Numbered from the stretch's first letter, positions 53,795 through 63,293 are shown. The stretch is DNA of 64,000 nucleotides from RGIG8745 sp964554265 (GCA_964554265.1 CAZKOB010000003.1:1-64000); one strand, 5' to 3'. A program made the numbers and translations. Notes: a model not told the origin generated them from the letters alone.

Positions 53795-55699
53795 CTATTT
53801 CTTTATGACGCATCCTCTGACCACGGCGCCGTTCTTGAAATCCGTTCCAAAATAAAAGCCGGGTTCAGGAGGCTGGTTATATCCGACATTTTCTGTAGCC
53901 ACACTTATACGGTACGGTATGTCTTCCATGAATGTATGAAAACGAAAAGAAGTCGGAATAGTCGTGGTATATATTCTCAGTTCACTGCTGTCGTGTGTCC
54001 GTACGACAACCTCTTCGCGCCAATCGCCCAATATATCGGCTGAAAGACATGGATTATTCTTCGTTCCGTTATTGAAACTACATTCTTCCCTGAAATCCTT
54101 CAGTGTATACACACGTTGTTCTTTCCAGTCGTATTTCGTCACAGCCCCCTTATCAAGCAGTTCACGCAACAAATCTCCATCCCACCAAACAGCCGAATTG
54201 ACAGATATTTTCGACGGACGGGCAATGACCTTCCCTTCCACATTACGTATTCCGCCGGAAGCAATAGACCACATCTCAAGCCCATAATTCTCGGGATCTA
54301 TATCTGCCGCCATTCCTCTCCCCACATCCGAATTGTCGGGAAGCTGAAATATGATTTCTCCGGTTGAAGCATCACGGAAATCAGAACCATCACGTTTGTT
54401 CTCATGTACATCCCATATCTGCAGCTTCTCTGAATCCGGATAGAACGCATACTGATGTATGGCATCGCCATGCCCCATCCCAGTATTGTAAAGTCCGCGT
54501 CCGTCATGATCAACCGCCATAGAACCGTATGTAATTTCATCATATCCGTCGCCATCCACATCTCCAACACGCAGATTATGGTTACCCTGACCTGCATATC
54601 CATGCCAAGGTTCCTTGTCGGTATCAAAAAACCATCGGGTGGAAATTTTCTTCCCATCCCAATCGTATGCAACAAGCACTGTACGGGTGTAATATCCTCT
54701 GCACATCACCACACTTGGATGTACTCCGTCGAGATAGGCTACACAAGCAAGAAAACGGTCGCACCGATTACCATACGAATCACCCCAATCCTCCGGATTT
54801 CCGCGTTCCGGAAGATAATCCACCGTCTGCATAGCAGCACCCGTAAGTCCGTCAAAAACAGTCAGATATTCCGGACCTGTCAGGATTCGACCTTCTACTC
54901 TCACTTTCTTTGAACGCATCTTTCCTTCGATATTCTTGTCTATCACTCCCGAAAAACGGTAATCAGCAGCAGAATCGCCTATGCAATGCCCAACACCGTC
55001 TATACTGCCATCGCCAGTCTTCATCACCACCTCTGCATGTCCGTCGCCATCAAGGTCATAAACCATGAACTGCGTATAGTGCGCTCCGGCACGGATGTTA
55101 GGTCCAAGGTCTATGCGCCAAAGCTTTTCACCGGACATTTTATAACAGTCGATATAAACATTTCCGGTATATCCTTCATGAGAATTGTCGTGAGCATTAG
55201 AAGGATCCCATTTCAATATAATCTCATACTCACCATCGCCATCTACATCCCCCACACTCGCATCATTGGCATTATAAGTATATGTCTGTCCTGCAGGAGT
55301 AATCCCATCTGCCGGTTTGTCGAGCCTTATGGAGAGGTAGTCACTGTGAGCATCCCCTTTCAGCAGATACTTGCCATCTTTGCGATGCGACTCCTTTCCA
55401 TTGTCCACTGTTCTGACCTCATACAGCAAATCACCGTTCCCTCCTTTGCACTTCAAAAAGGTGACATTTGTTATCGGCTTCTTATTCAAAAGCTTATTGT
55501 TACAGTATACATTGAAAGATGTACTCATCGCGTCTGAAGACAGATACCTCCACGAAAGAAAGACACTGTCGCCTCCTGCATAACGCACAGCAACAGGTGA
55601 ACGTCCGAGTTCTTCACGCTGAATGCGCGAATAGTCGTACCTCGGCTGTGATACAGCACTACAACATACGGCCAGCAGTGCAACGGCTAATATTCTCAT
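53795..55699 (-). CDS. Rhamnogalacturonan lyase, PL11-like, secreted
   Basis: About 634 residues. The frame is open further upstream, but MRILAVALLAVCCSAVSQ is an evident signal peptide, so I start at 55699. The N-terminal beta domain (VFLSWRYLSSDAMSTSFNVY) and the long eight-bladed propeller with repeated Asp-rich loops (DGDGEYEIILKWDP, YDLDGDGHAEVVMKTGDG, GDVDGDGYDEITYGS, ADILGDWREEVVVRT) match family PL11, which cleaves the rhamnogalacturonan-I backbone of pectin; the loops bind calcium in known members. No T9SS-like C-terminal domain is seen. It may act with the arabinofuranosidase-like enzyme on pectin, though the genes are 30 kb apart. Confidence 0.9.
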   Translation of the reverse strand: MRILAVALLAVCCSAVSQPRYDYSRIQREELGRSPVAVRYAGGDSVFLSWRYLSSDAMSTSFNVYCNNKLLNKKPITNVTFLKCKGGNGDLLYEVRTVDNGKESHRKDGKYLLKGDAHSDYLSIRLDKPADGITPAGQTYTYNANDASVGDVDGDGEYEIILKWDPSNAHDNSHEGYTGNVYIDCYKMSGEKLWRIDLGPNIRAGAHYTQFMVYDLDGDGHAEVVMKTGDGSIDGVGHCIGDSAADYRFSGVIDKNIEGKMRSKKVRVEGRILTGPEYLTVFDGLTGAAMQTVDYLPERGNPEDWGDSYGNRCDRFLACVAYLDGVHPSVVMCRGYYTRTVLVAYDWDGKKISTRWFFDTDKEPWHGYAGQGNHNLRVGDVDGDGYDEITYGSMAVDHDGRGLYNTGMGHGDAIHQYAFYPDSEKLQIWDVHENKRDGSDFRDASTGEIIFQLPDNSDVGRGMAADIDPENYGLEMWSIASGGIRNVEGKVIARPSKISVNSAVWWDGDLLRELLDKGAVTKYDWKEQRVYTLKDFREECSFNNGTKNNPCLSADILGDWREEVVVRTHDSSELRIYTTTIPTSFRFHTFMEDIPYRISVATENVGYNQPPEPGFYFGTDFKNGAVVRGCVIKK

Positions 55700-55860
55700 T
55701 GATTCTATAGTATTATAAGGTTCGTATATAGCAATAAAACGTACACATATCGATTCCGAAAGGGAAGTTTCAGTCCCCACATCCCTTCTTGAAAACAGAA
55801 TATACAACAAAGGCTTACAGGCAAGAAGACCCATAAGCCTTATTGTATTCCGGTAACCTG

Positions 55861-56358
55861 TTATCTCAGAGTCTTGGTATATTTCTTAAGAGGAACCACA
55901 TAACTCAGAGAATAGAGTTTGAAATCGACAGAGAAACTGTGCACAGGAACAGCATCGTAACTTGAATACTTGCTTTTCACATCAGCCCAGTTATTTTCAT
56001 AGATATTCGCCTTTATTTTATCAAGAGTAACAGGTTCAAGCTTCTTCTCATAAGTCTTTATAGCCTGCTCATTACACTGAGCCTGAGCATATATAGGTAT
56101 ACTGACATTGACTTCCGCTTTTTCCATGAAAATAGATTTATCGCCGGTATATCCCAAATCATCCAGACTCTTACGAACAAGAGAATCATACATTAATGAG
56201 TCGTCGCTACTTTCATAGGCAGGGTTGAACACAATAGTGTCCGATAAGCCATAGTAGGACATTTCTGCAGATGCCTTTACATCGTCATCATCTACACATG
56301 AAGTAAAACATACACATGCCAACAGCAAAGCTGCTGCTCCTAACAAAACTTTCTTCAT
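55861..56358 (-). CDS. Lipoprotein of unknown function
   Basis: A 165-residue lipoprotein. The frame extends upstream, but MKKVLLGAAALLLACVCFTSC is a signal with lipobox FTSC, so the start is 56358; the CVDDDD after it suits outer-membrane or surface lipoproteins of this phylum. I do not recognise the mature part (YYGLSDTIVFNPAYESSDDS...). It looks like a single small alpha/beta domain. A -7 box precedes it, and the truncated ISL3 element begins 85 bp upstream on the other strand. Confidence 0.75.
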   Translation of the reverse strand: MKKVLLGAAALLLACVCFTSCVDDDDVKASAEMSYYGLSDTIVFNPAYESSDDSLMYDSLVRKSLDDLGYTGDKSIFMEKAEVNVSIPIYAQAQCNEQAIKTYEKKLEPVTLDKIKANIYENNWADVKSKYSSYDAVPVHSFSVDFKLYSLSYVVPLKKYTKTLR

Positions 56359-56393
56359 AAGTACCTTTTTTGTTTTTAATAATTCTATGGCAA

Positions 56394-56401
56394 CAAAGAT
56401 A
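56394..56401 (-). promoter_or_regulatory. -7 box for the lipoprotein gene
   Basis: On the minus strand this reads TATCTTTG, 36 bp before the ATG at 56358. The ISL3 remnant begins about 40 bp further upstream, so the -33 region lies close to the insertion edge. Confidence 0.55.
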
Positions 56402-56442
56402 GATATTTTCTTTGTATATAAGAAGAAAGAAACATAAATTAG

Positions 56443-57516
56443 GTAACAGAATACAAATGTTCTCTGCTTATAGGCCTTCCCGTCGGTGGCAAGAAGACAA
56501 CAATCCGTATGAAGGTACAGCGTTACAAGTGCATGAATGGCCAATGCACCTATGACCGGCAGGAACGTATTCCTTTTGCCACCGGCAGTTGCAGCTACAC
56601 CCATCGTTTTGCACGTTACGTGATAGACCTGCCCAAGGCAATGACGCTGAAGGATGTCTCCGATCTGCTGGATATATCATGGAATACGATAAAAGACATA
56701 CATGTCCGTTATCTTGGAAGGCATTATTCCCCTCCGTCACTGGAGGGTGTGGACTGTATCGGCATAGACGAGTTTGCGGTAAAGAAAGGGCATATCTACA
56801 AGACCATAGTCGTAGACCTGCGGACAGGCCGGATTCTTTATGTGGGTGACGGCAAAGGCGCTGATTCTCCGGATGGATTCTGGAAGAAAGCCGGGAAGAA
56901 GAGCCTTGAAATCAGATACGTTGCCACCGGTCTGTCCGCGGCTTTCATCTCATCCGTATCAGAAAACTTCCCTGAAGCGATACATGTGTCCGATCATTTC
57001 CATGTGATGAGACTGATGAATGACAAGCCCGATGAGATCCGCAGGTTGCAGTATAATATGGAGAAGAACGTCAACAGACGGAAAGTGTTGAAGGGTGCAC
57101 GCTATCTGCTGCTGAAGAATGGCGCTGACATCTGTGACAAGGAATACAGGACCAGACTTGAGAATGCCTTGGCCATGAACAAGCCCTTGTCGGAAGGCTA
57201 CTATCTCGAGGGACAGCTCAGGGAGATATGGATGCAGCCTGACAGGAAAGAGGCCGGACTGGTCCTGACAGACTGGGTAAAACAGGCCAGAGAAAGCAAA
57301 GTGACACAGCTGATGAAGATGGCTTCCACACTTATGGCCTATCGGACAGGAATACTTGCCTGGTATGACTGCCATATCTCAACAGGCAAAGCGGAAGGTA
57401 TCAACAACAAGATTAAGGTGTTGAAGAGAAATGCATACGGATTCAGAGATGAAAGATATTTTGAACTAAGGCTGTTCGCACTACATGATTGCCGTATCAC
57501 TCGAAATGTAGGATGA
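56443..57516 (+). mobile_element. ISL3-family transposase, 5'-truncated
   Basis: The frame is open from 56443, after an in-frame TAG, to 57516; the first ATG is at 56509. Conserved ISL3 sequence already begins before that ATG (GLPVGGKKTTIR), so the normal N-terminus with the first half of the zinc finger is missing; the second half (CMNGQC) remains. The DDE catalytic residues are intact, counting from the ATG at 56509: D87 (GIDEF), D162 (VSDHFHVMRLMND) and E296 (KAEGINNKIKVLKR). No start codon lies in the upstream part. I could not identify terminal inverted repeats. It is probably immobile on its own. Confidence 0.85.
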
Positions 57517-57521
57517 ACCCT

Positions 57522-57557
57522 AAAAATCCCCGATAACTGTTGGTTATCAGGGATTTT
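57522..57557. terminator. Terminator after the ISL3 transposase
   Basis: AAAATCCC-C-GATAAC (57522-57536) pairs with GTTATC-A-GGGATTTT (to 57557) with a 5-nt loop, giving a 14-bp stem flanked by A and T runs. It is suited to both directions, between the transposase and the minus-strand tRNA gene. Confidence 0.85.
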
Positions 57558-57580
57558 ATTCGATTTTCATCTTTGTTTAG

Positions 57581-57653
57581 TGATCCGCTTGGGGTTCGAA
57601 CCCAAGACCCCAACATTAAAAGTGTTGTGCTCTACCAACTGAGCTAGCGGATC
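57581..57653 (-). tRNA. tRNA-Lys (anticodon UUU)
   Basis: A 73-nt cloverleaf on the minus strand. The acceptor stem is GATCCGC / GCGGATC with discriminator A, the D-arm is GCTCAGTTGGTAGAGC, the anticodon loop is CTTTTAA with TTT at positions 34-36, and the T-arm is GGGTTCGAACCC. The CCA end is not encoded. It lies between the ISL3 remnant and the AI-2E transporter gene. The rest of the 57517-57828 gap holds only the terminator. Confidence 0.97.
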
Positions 57654-57828
57654 TGCCTTTCTAAAAAGCTTGGAAAATATTGTGCGAGCATTTTTTAGTG
57701 TCGCTTTCTCTGAGCGGTTGCAAAGGTAGATGTTTTTTATGAACTGGCAAACTTTTGAGATTTTTTTTTCGCTCGTATCATAATTTTATCGTATTTTATA
57801 TGTTTTTTTACGCGAAAATAAGCCACTT

Positions 57829-58947
57829 TCAATCTGTGTTTCCTGTTTTTTCTTGCACTGAAGGCTTGTTCTCATCTTTGGGTTCGCGCAAGATATAAAG
57901 TTTGTAATACGATATAATAAGGGCTGTAAGGGGCAATGCGATAATAAGTCCGACAAAACCGAGAAGACTTCCCCACACGGAGAGCGACAAAAGTATCACT
58001 GCTGCATTGAGTCCTGTAACATGCCCCATTATTCTGGGAGTTAGAATCCAGTCTTGTATGATTTGTACCACAACGAACACTGCTATAACCGCAAAAATTA
58101 TGCCCCAGAAATTTTCACCTGTATCGTGAGCTTTGAGTAGTGCCAGTACAATTGTAGGGAGGAAACCGATCCCTTGAAGATAAGGTACAAGGTTGAGTGT
58201 GCCGATGAACAAGCCGAGGGGAATGGCAAGAGGGAAATCTATTATCACAAATCCTATCGCAAATAAGATGCCGACACAAAATGCAATAAGAGCCTGACCG
58301 CGAAAGTAAGCGTTCATTCCGCGTTCGACATCATGGATGATTTCACGAACGATTTTACGTTGCTTCTGGGGTACAAGATGGAAAACACCTCTGTTGATGC
58401 GTTCATAGTCCATTAATATAAAGAATAAGTATATTATGGTCATGAATGAACATATAAGCCCGAACAATGCGCTTACAGAAGAGGAAATCAGACTGATGAA
58501 TTGGGGTATGCGTTCTTCAAGAAATGTTGTTATGTCCTTGAAACTTATTGTCTCCGACAACTTCTTTATATTTATATTGTGTTTGAGATAGGTTTCCAAT
58601 TCTGCAGGGATTATGGATGTGGCATTTTCCGAGGATACATAATTTATGATGATGTCTTTGAGTCTTACTATTTCCTCTATCACAGGCGGAATGATGAATC
58701 GGCAGGCAACGGACAATGCGGTTAGGAGTATGAGTAAAGTTACGATAATGCTTGCGGTTCTTGATTTCAATCTGCATTTATACTGAAAGAAACAAACGAT
58801 CGGATATAACATATATGCTATAATCCATGCCACAAAAAAAGGGGTGAGGACTTGGCTTAGTCGATTAAGGAGCTGGTATGTTATCACAATTATTGCAATG
58901 GCTGTTATGCCGCGTACAAATCTATCGAATGTTATTTCTTTTCTCAT
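57829..58947 (-). CDS. AI-2E family transporter
   Basis: A 372-residue inner-membrane protein of the AI-2E transporter (PerM/YdiK-like) family. Hydrophobic segments are seen at the N-terminus (GITAIAIIVITYQLL, FFVAWIIAYMLYPIV, ASIIVTLLILLTALSVA) and in the C-terminal half (GLICSFMTIIYLFFIL, ALIAFCVGILFAIGFVII, LSVWGSLLGFVGLIIALPLTALI), with the family motif GTLNLVPYLQGIGFLPTI. The length is usual. The substrate is uncertain; quorum-signal export is known for a few members, and some act as ion exchangers. It is transcribed away from rsmI, with which it shares a 180-bp divergent region. Confidence 0.92.
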   Translation of the reverse strand: MRKEITFDRFVRGITAIAIIVITYQLLNRLSQVLTPFFVAWIIAYMLYPIVCFFQYKCRLKSRTASIIVTLLILLTALSVACRFIIPPVIEEIVRLKDIIINYVSSENATSIIPAELETYLKHNINIKKLSETISFKDITTFLEERIPQFISLISSSVSALFGLICSFMTIIYLFFILMDYERINRGVFHLVPQKQRKIVREIIHDVERGMNAYFRGQALIAFCVGILFAIGFVIIDFPLAIPLGLFIGTLNLVPYLQGIGFLPTIVLALLKAHDTGENFWGIIFAVIAVFVVVQIIQDWILTPRIMGHVTGLNAAVILLSLSVWGSLLGFVGLIIALPLTALIISYYKLYILREPKDENKPSVQEKTGNTD

Positions 58948-59066
58948 TTCTTGTTGTATTGATTTATGTTACGAAAATACATCTTTTTCACCAAAGTGTA
59001 GTTTGAATTAAATAATTAAACGAGGATTTTTATGAAAAAGAACTATTTTAACTGTAAAAGTGTGGT

Positions 59067-59092
59067 TATATTTGCTTTTATTTCTACATTTG
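59067..59092 (+). promoter_or_regulatory. Two candidate -7 boxes for rsmI
   Basis: TATATTTG (59067-59074) and TACATTTG (59085-59092) both fit TAnnTTTG and are each followed by C. Their position, 40-65 bp before the ATG at 59132, argues against the longer frame that begins at 59060. Confidence 0.5.
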
Positions 59093-59131
59093 CGATTACA
59101 TTTTAATACTTTCACTATACATTCAGAAGAT

Positions 59132-59875
59132 ATGGGAAAACTTTATGTTGTGCCTACACCGGTAGGAAACATGGAAGATATGACATTTCGTGCTGTCAGG
59201 ATACTGAAAGAGGCAGATTTGATTCTGGCAGAAGATACTCGCACGTCGAGCATCTTGCTTCATCATTATGAGATTCACAACGAACTACTTTCCCACCATA
59301 AGTTCAATGAACATCAGACTTTGAGTTCTGTCATCTCGCGTCTTGAAGGAGGTGCGGTAGTGGCTCTCATTAGTGATGCCGGTACACCGGGCATTTCCGA
59401 TCCCGGCTTTCTGCTTGTGCGTGAATGTGTGCGAAACGGAATTGAAGTGCAGACTCTGCCTGGTGCTACAGCTTTTGTTCCGGCCCTTGTTTCATCAGGA
59501 CTTCCCGATGAAAAGTTTTGCTTTGAGGGTTTTCTTCCTCAGAAAAAAGGGCGCCAAACTCGTCTTGAACAGCTTAGAGCGGAAACACGCACTATGATTT
59601 TTTATGAATCACCTTACAGGTTGCTGAAAACATTGCAGCAGTTTAGAGAAGTCTTTGGAGAAGACAGGCAGGTGTGCGTATGTCGTGAGATTTCTAAAAT
59701 ACATGAAGAGTGTGTCCGTGGAACAATTGATGAGGTTGTTGCTCATTTTACAGAGGTTGAGCCGAGAGGTGAGATTGTGGTTGTCCTTGCGGGTGCGGAT
59801 AATGGTGAGAAGGCGGTAAAAGAAAAGAATCTGTCAAAGAACAAGTACAAAAACAGATTACCTGAGAACAAATGA
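59132..59875 (+). CDS. rsmI: 16S rRNA (cytidine-1402 2'-O) methyltransferase
   Basis: A SAM-dependent methylase of 247 residues in the tetrapyrrole-methylase fold; in E. coli it methylates C1402 of 16S rRNA. The start MGKLYVVPTPVGNMEDMT is the family's conserved beginning. Further marks are ADLILAEDTRTS, ALISDAGTPGISDPGF and GATAFVPALVSSGLP. The C-terminus ends in a basic tail (KEKNLSKNKYKNRL). The upstream part of the open frame overlaps promoter sequence and is not used. Confidence 0.95.
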   Translation: MGKLYVVPTPVGNMEDMTFRAVRILKEADLILAEDTRTSSILLHHYEIHNELLSHHKFNEHQTLSSVISRLEGGAVVALISDAGTPGISDPGFLLVRECVRNGIEVQTLPGATAFVPALVSSGLPDEKFCFEGFLPQKKGRQTRLEQLRAETRTMIFYESPYRLLKTLQQFREVFGEDRQVCVCREISKIHEECVRGTIDEVVAHFTEVEPRGEIVVVLAGADNGEKAVKEKNLSKNKYKNRLPENK

Positions 59876-59964
59876 ATCTGGCACTTGTTTTCTTGCTGAA
59901 AGGAATTGTATTGCCATATCTCGTGTGATGAGATAAAGAATTGTAAATATAAAAACTGACAATT

Positions 59965-60810
59965 ATGAAAAAAACTGTTGTTATGGCGGCATGCATGGCA
60001 TTGCTCGCTTCATGCGGACAGACGGGAAAGTCTGGAAGCGAAAACGAACTTGATTCTCTGCAGAATGTTATTGAACAGAAGGATTCTGAACTTGATGAGA
60101 TTATGAATGCGTTCAACGATATTCAGAATGGCTTTAATTTGATTAATGAAGCGGAGGGACGTATAAACATGATGAGTACCAATGCGGAAGGTAATGGTAC
60201 AGTGGAGAATATTCGTGAAAACATGGAGTTTATACAGCAGACGCTTGAAGAAAACAAACGTAAGATTGATGAATTGCAGAGTAAGCTTGATGCCAGTTCT
60301 ATCAATGCAGCCAAATTCAAGGAGGCAGTGGCTAAGCTGACAGAACAGTTGAATGCTAAAAATCAGGAGATAGAGGAGCTGAGAGCGCAACTTGCAGAAA
60401 AGGATCTTCAAATAGCCGCGCTGGGGGACTCTGTGTCATCTCTTAGTTCTGCGAATCAATCCATTAAGGCGAAAAGCGACATGAATGAGGAGATAGCTCG
60501 TAATCAAGATCAGCAGCTCAACACTGCATGGTATGTTTTTGGTACGAGTCGCGAACTGAAAGACCATAAGATTCTTGTTAAAGGTGATGTGCTTGTTAAC
60601 AATGATTTTGACAAGGAGTATTTTACGAAAATAGACATTCGTAAAACCACAGTCATTCCTCTTTCTTCAAAATCGGCCAAGATACTTACTACTCATCCGA
60701 CTGGTTCTTATTCGCTGCTTAAGGACGCAAGAGGCGAATACACGCTGCGTATTACCGACGTAGGAAAGTTCTGGAGTGTGTCAAAATATCTTGTTGTAAA
60801 GGTAAAGTAA
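59965..60810 (+). CDS. Coiled-coil lipoprotein of unknown function
   Basis: A 281-residue lipoprotein with signal MKKTVVMAACMALLASCGQ (lipobox LLASC). Residues about 28-165 form a long heptad-rich coiled coil (LDSLQNVIEQKDSELDEI, LNAKNQEIEELRAQLAEKD). The C-terminal domain (WYVFGTSRELKDHKILVKGD...KIDIRKTTVIPL...YTLRITDVGKFWSVSKYL) is globular. Similar proteins are common in Bacteroidales, but I cannot assign a role. It is followed 3 bp later by another exported-protein gene, so the two are probably co-transcribed. Confidence 0.75.
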   Translation: MKKTVVMAACMALLASCGQTGKSGSENELDSLQNVIEQKDSELDEIMNAFNDIQNGFNLINEAEGRINMMSTNAEGNGTVENIRENMEFIQQTLEENKRKIDELQSKLDASSINAAKFKEAVAKLTEQLNAKNQEIEELRAQLAEKDLQIAALGDSVSSLSSANQSIKAKSDMNEEIARNQDQQLNTAWYVFGTSRELKDHKILVKGDVLVNNDFDKEYFTKIDIRKTTVIPLSSKSAKILTTHPTGSYSLLKDARGEYTLRITDVGKFWSVSKYLVVKVK

Positions 60811-60813
60811 GCC

Positions 60814-61509
60814 ATGTTGAGGCTGATAGCGATTTTCATGCTTGGCACTTTGTGCGGTTTGGCGACAGCACAGGAAGCTGAATGGCAACCGACTGGTGTG
60901 TGGCCTTTTATCAACCGTAAATTCCAGACGGCTACAGTTGTGTCCGGATTTGTCAAATTGCATAAGACTGTCGTACCCTGTAACATTCATATCGGCAATC
61001 AGACACTCTGGTATGTGCAAAACGATACGTTGATGGAAGCTGTTCCCGGCTCTATTCTTAGAGTGGAGTTCCCTGATGGGGTGTATATACCTGTTAGTGG
61101 AAATAAGTTTGGCAAAGTAATACGCGAAGATTCCATAGGAGGAACTTTGGGACGTATCATAAGAGTTAAAGAGGTTGATCATGCAGAATTGAGGCGCAAT
61201 AATACAGCGAACTCGCAAGTCACTTCTTCTATGCTGACTTCTTCCGGTGGTGGATTGTTCTCGTCTCTTGCAGCAAGGATTGCAGATGCGAACGCAGGAG
61301 TGAATTCTGAAGAACAGCCTCTGCCTGTTTTCGACACATTCTATTTTGTATACAAAAACGAAATTTTTGAAGCCTCAGAGCAGAATATATTAAAGAGAAT
61401 AGATCCTTCTCGGAAAAAAGAGTATAGGGCTTTTACTCGCTCTGCTGAGGTTATATCAAGAAATGAGTCGTCTATTATGAAGATTTGGGAATGTTTTTTC
61501 CTTAAATAG
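60814..61509 (+). CDS. Exported protein of unknown function
   Basis: A 231-residue protein with signal peptide MLRLIAIFMLGTLCGLATAQ. The mature part opens WQPTGVWPFINRKFQTATV and has beta-rich blocks (VPCNIHIGNQTLWYVQNDTL, FPDGVYIPVSGNKFGKV), a Ser/Gly-rich turn (TSSGGGLFSSLAARI), then a C-terminal segment ending EVISRNESSIMKIWECFFL. I do not recognise the family. It lies 3 bp after the coiled-coil lipoprotein, so a shared envelope function is likely but unproven. Confidence 0.7.
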   Translation: MLRLIAIFMLGTLCGLATAQEAEWQPTGVWPFINRKFQTATVVSGFVKLHKTVVPCNIHIGNQTLWYVQNDTLMEAVPGSILRVEFPDGVYIPVSGNKFGKVIREDSIGGTLGRIIRVKEVDHAELRRNNTANSQVTSSMLTSSGGGLFSSLAARIADANAGVNSEEQPLPVFDTFYFVYKNEIFEASEQNILKRIDPSRKKEYRAFTRSAEVISRNESSIMKIWECFFLK

Positions 61510-61772
61510 GAACAGCTTGGCTATATGACAAAAATCAGGAAATGCCGAATCAGACTTCATCAAAAGTCCGGTTAAGCATATCGGGAGATCCCTTCTGTCC
61601 GTATTTGACGATTGACTTTGACAATGCCTATGCTTCAATATTCTAAAATTCTTGATATTAATATCCTTATAGCACCTGATATTTGCTTGCAATATCTCGC
61701 TGAAAGCAACCTTTCAAGAAACAACATGTAAAGCACAATCTCAGTTTCACAAATCCCCCCTCAAAAAAAGTT

Positions 61773-61809
61773 TCGCCTGTTCCATTACCAACAAATCCGG
61801 AACAGGCGA
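61773..61809 (-). terminator. Rho-independent terminator of the PurF-like gene
   Basis: TCGCCTGTTCC (61773-61783) and GGAACAGGCGA (61799-61809) form an 11-bp perfect stem. On the minus strand it is followed by AACTTTTTTTG, a good T-tract. It lies 32 bp past the stop of the PurF-like gene. The rest of the 61510-61840 gap shows no gene I can support. Confidence 0.9.
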
Positions 61810-61840
61810 TTTTCAAAATACATATCTGCAGTGAGTCTTG

Positions 61841-63268
61841 TCACTCATTGACTTCTTCAAGCGTGTAGGCACTGCTTCCGTCAAAGCAATGGGTGCACAC
61901 CTGACATTTAGGCAGCCCTATCGATTTGATAAGCGTCTCAAGCTTACTGAATTTCAATGAAGAAAGATTCAGACGCTCGGCAATCGTGTTGACCATACGA
62001 TTATATTCAGGAGAATCCGTCGTCGCATATTTATCCAGATTCTTGTTCTCGTCTCCTTCAAACTCCTTGATCAAACGCCTGGTTATCAATTCCATATCAC
62101 TCTTTGAAGAAGTGAAGTTTATGAACGGACACCCATAGATAAGTGGCGGACACGCAATACGCATATGGACCTCTTTTGCACCATCCTCAAAAAGCACCTT
62201 GGTGTTGTCGCGAAGTTGTGTGCCCCTGACAATCGAATCGTCGCAAAAAAGTACCCGCTTACCCTTCAGCACATCTTTGTTTGAAATAAGCTTCATCTTT
62301 GCCACCAGACTGCGCATCTCCTGATTGCTCGGAGTGAACGAACGAGGCCATGTAGGAGTATACTTGGAAATAGCACGCTGATAAGGCACACCATGACCGG
62401 CCGCATAGCCGAGTGCCATGCCTATGCCCGAATCCGGAATACCGCAGGCGCAATCCACTTCCGTATCGTCTGTCTCACCCATCGCCTTTCCGCTGGCAAA
62501 CCGGACTTCCTCCACATTTTTCCCCTCATAGCAAGAGGTAGGGAATCCGTAGTACACCCACAGGAAAGAACATATCTGCATACGCTTGTTTGGCTTGCGC
62601 AACTGCTCCATCCCGTCCGGTCGCAGACGCACAATCTCACCCGGCCCGAGATAGTATGTGGTCTTGAAATCAAGATTGGCAAATGATGTGGACTCACTTG
62701 TCACAGCATACGCATCCTCCTTCTTTCCGACAACGATAGGGGTACGCCCCCAGGAATCACGAGCGGCAATAATCCCATCCTCTGTCAGCAGAAGCATCGT
62801 ACAAGAACCTTTTACTTCCCGAAAGACGTTCTCTATTCCTTCAACAAATGTCTTCCCTTTAATAACAAGCAGCCCGACCAGCTCTGTAGGATTAATCTTT
62901 CCGGAACTAAATTCCGAAAGATGCATGTTCTCATCAAGCAACTTAGCAGCCAAAACCTCAAGGTTGTTGATTTTGGCGACAGTCACCAACGCAAATCTGC
63001 CGAGATGAGAATTCATAAGCAAAGGCTGAGCATCTGTATCGCTTATCACTCCAATGCCGGCATTCCCCTTGAACTTGTCAAGCTCATCCTCAAACCGGGT
63101 ACGGAAATAGGTACTTTCAAGATTATGAATCGAGCGAATAAAGCCATGTTCTTCGCTATACGTGACCATGCCGCCACGACGTGTGCCGAGGTGTGAGTTG
63201 TAATCTGTTCCATAGAACAAATCAGCTACGCACTTCTTTTTTGATACGGTTCCAAAAAATCCTCCCAT
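61841..63268 (-). CDS. PurF-like amidophosphoribosyltransferase lacking the glutaminase cysteine
   Basis: 475 residues from MGGFFGTVSKK; the frame extends upstream but a promoter box lies there. The fold is that of glutamine-PRPP amidotransferase: an N-terminal Ntn domain (GTDYNSHLGTRRGGM) and a PRTase domain with PRPP loop FCDDSIVRGTQLRDN (342-355 region) and CGIPDSGIGMALGYA. Cysteines near the C-terminus (C455, C458, C461 in CQVCTHCFDG) resemble the Fe-S ligands of the B. subtilis type. The catalytic Cys that should follow the initiator Met is replaced by Gly, and the Asn-Gly oxyanion motif is not evident. Glutamine hydrolysis is therefore doubtful; ammonia use or another amino donor is possible. 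I avoid the symbol purF because this looks like a paralogue. Confidence 0.85.
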   Translation of the reverse strand: MGGFFGTVSKKKCVADLFYGTDYNSHLGTRRGGMVTYSEEHGFIRSIHNLESTYFRTRFEDELDKFKGNAGIGVISDTDAQPLLMNSHLGRFALVTVAKINNLEVLAAKLLDENMHLSEFSSGKINPTELVGLLVIKGKTFVEGIENVFREVKGSCTMLLLTEDGIIAARDSWGRTPIVVGKKEDAYAVTSESTSFANLDFKTTYYLGPGEIVRLRPDGMEQLRKPNKRMQICSFLWVYYGFPTSCYEGKNVEEVRFASGKAMGETDDTEVDCACGIPDSGIGMALGYAAGHGVPYQRAISKYTPTWPRSFTPSNQEMRSLVAKMKLISNKDVLKGKRVLFCDDSIVRGTQLRDNTKVLFEDGAKEVHMRIACPPLIYGCPFINFTSSKSDMELITRRLIKEFEGDENKNLDKYATTDSPEYNRMVNTIAERLNLSSLKFSKLETLIKSIGLPKCQVCTHCFDGSSAYTLEEVNE

Positions 63269-63293
63269 AAAAAAATTAATTCCATTGATGTTG

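Noticed and set aside
53795..55834. Longer PL11 reading frame starting at 55834
   Set aside because: The extra 45 codons precede a clear signal peptide (MRILAVALLAVCCSA) and would bury it.
55861..56604. Longer frame for the lipoprotein
   Set aside because: The upstream part overlaps the ISL3 remnant in antisense and hides an evident lipoprotein signal at 56358.
61510..61772. Minus-strand ORF of 78 codons near 61456-61692
   Set aside because: No recognisable family, no promoter box, and part of it lies antisense to the end of the upstream gene.
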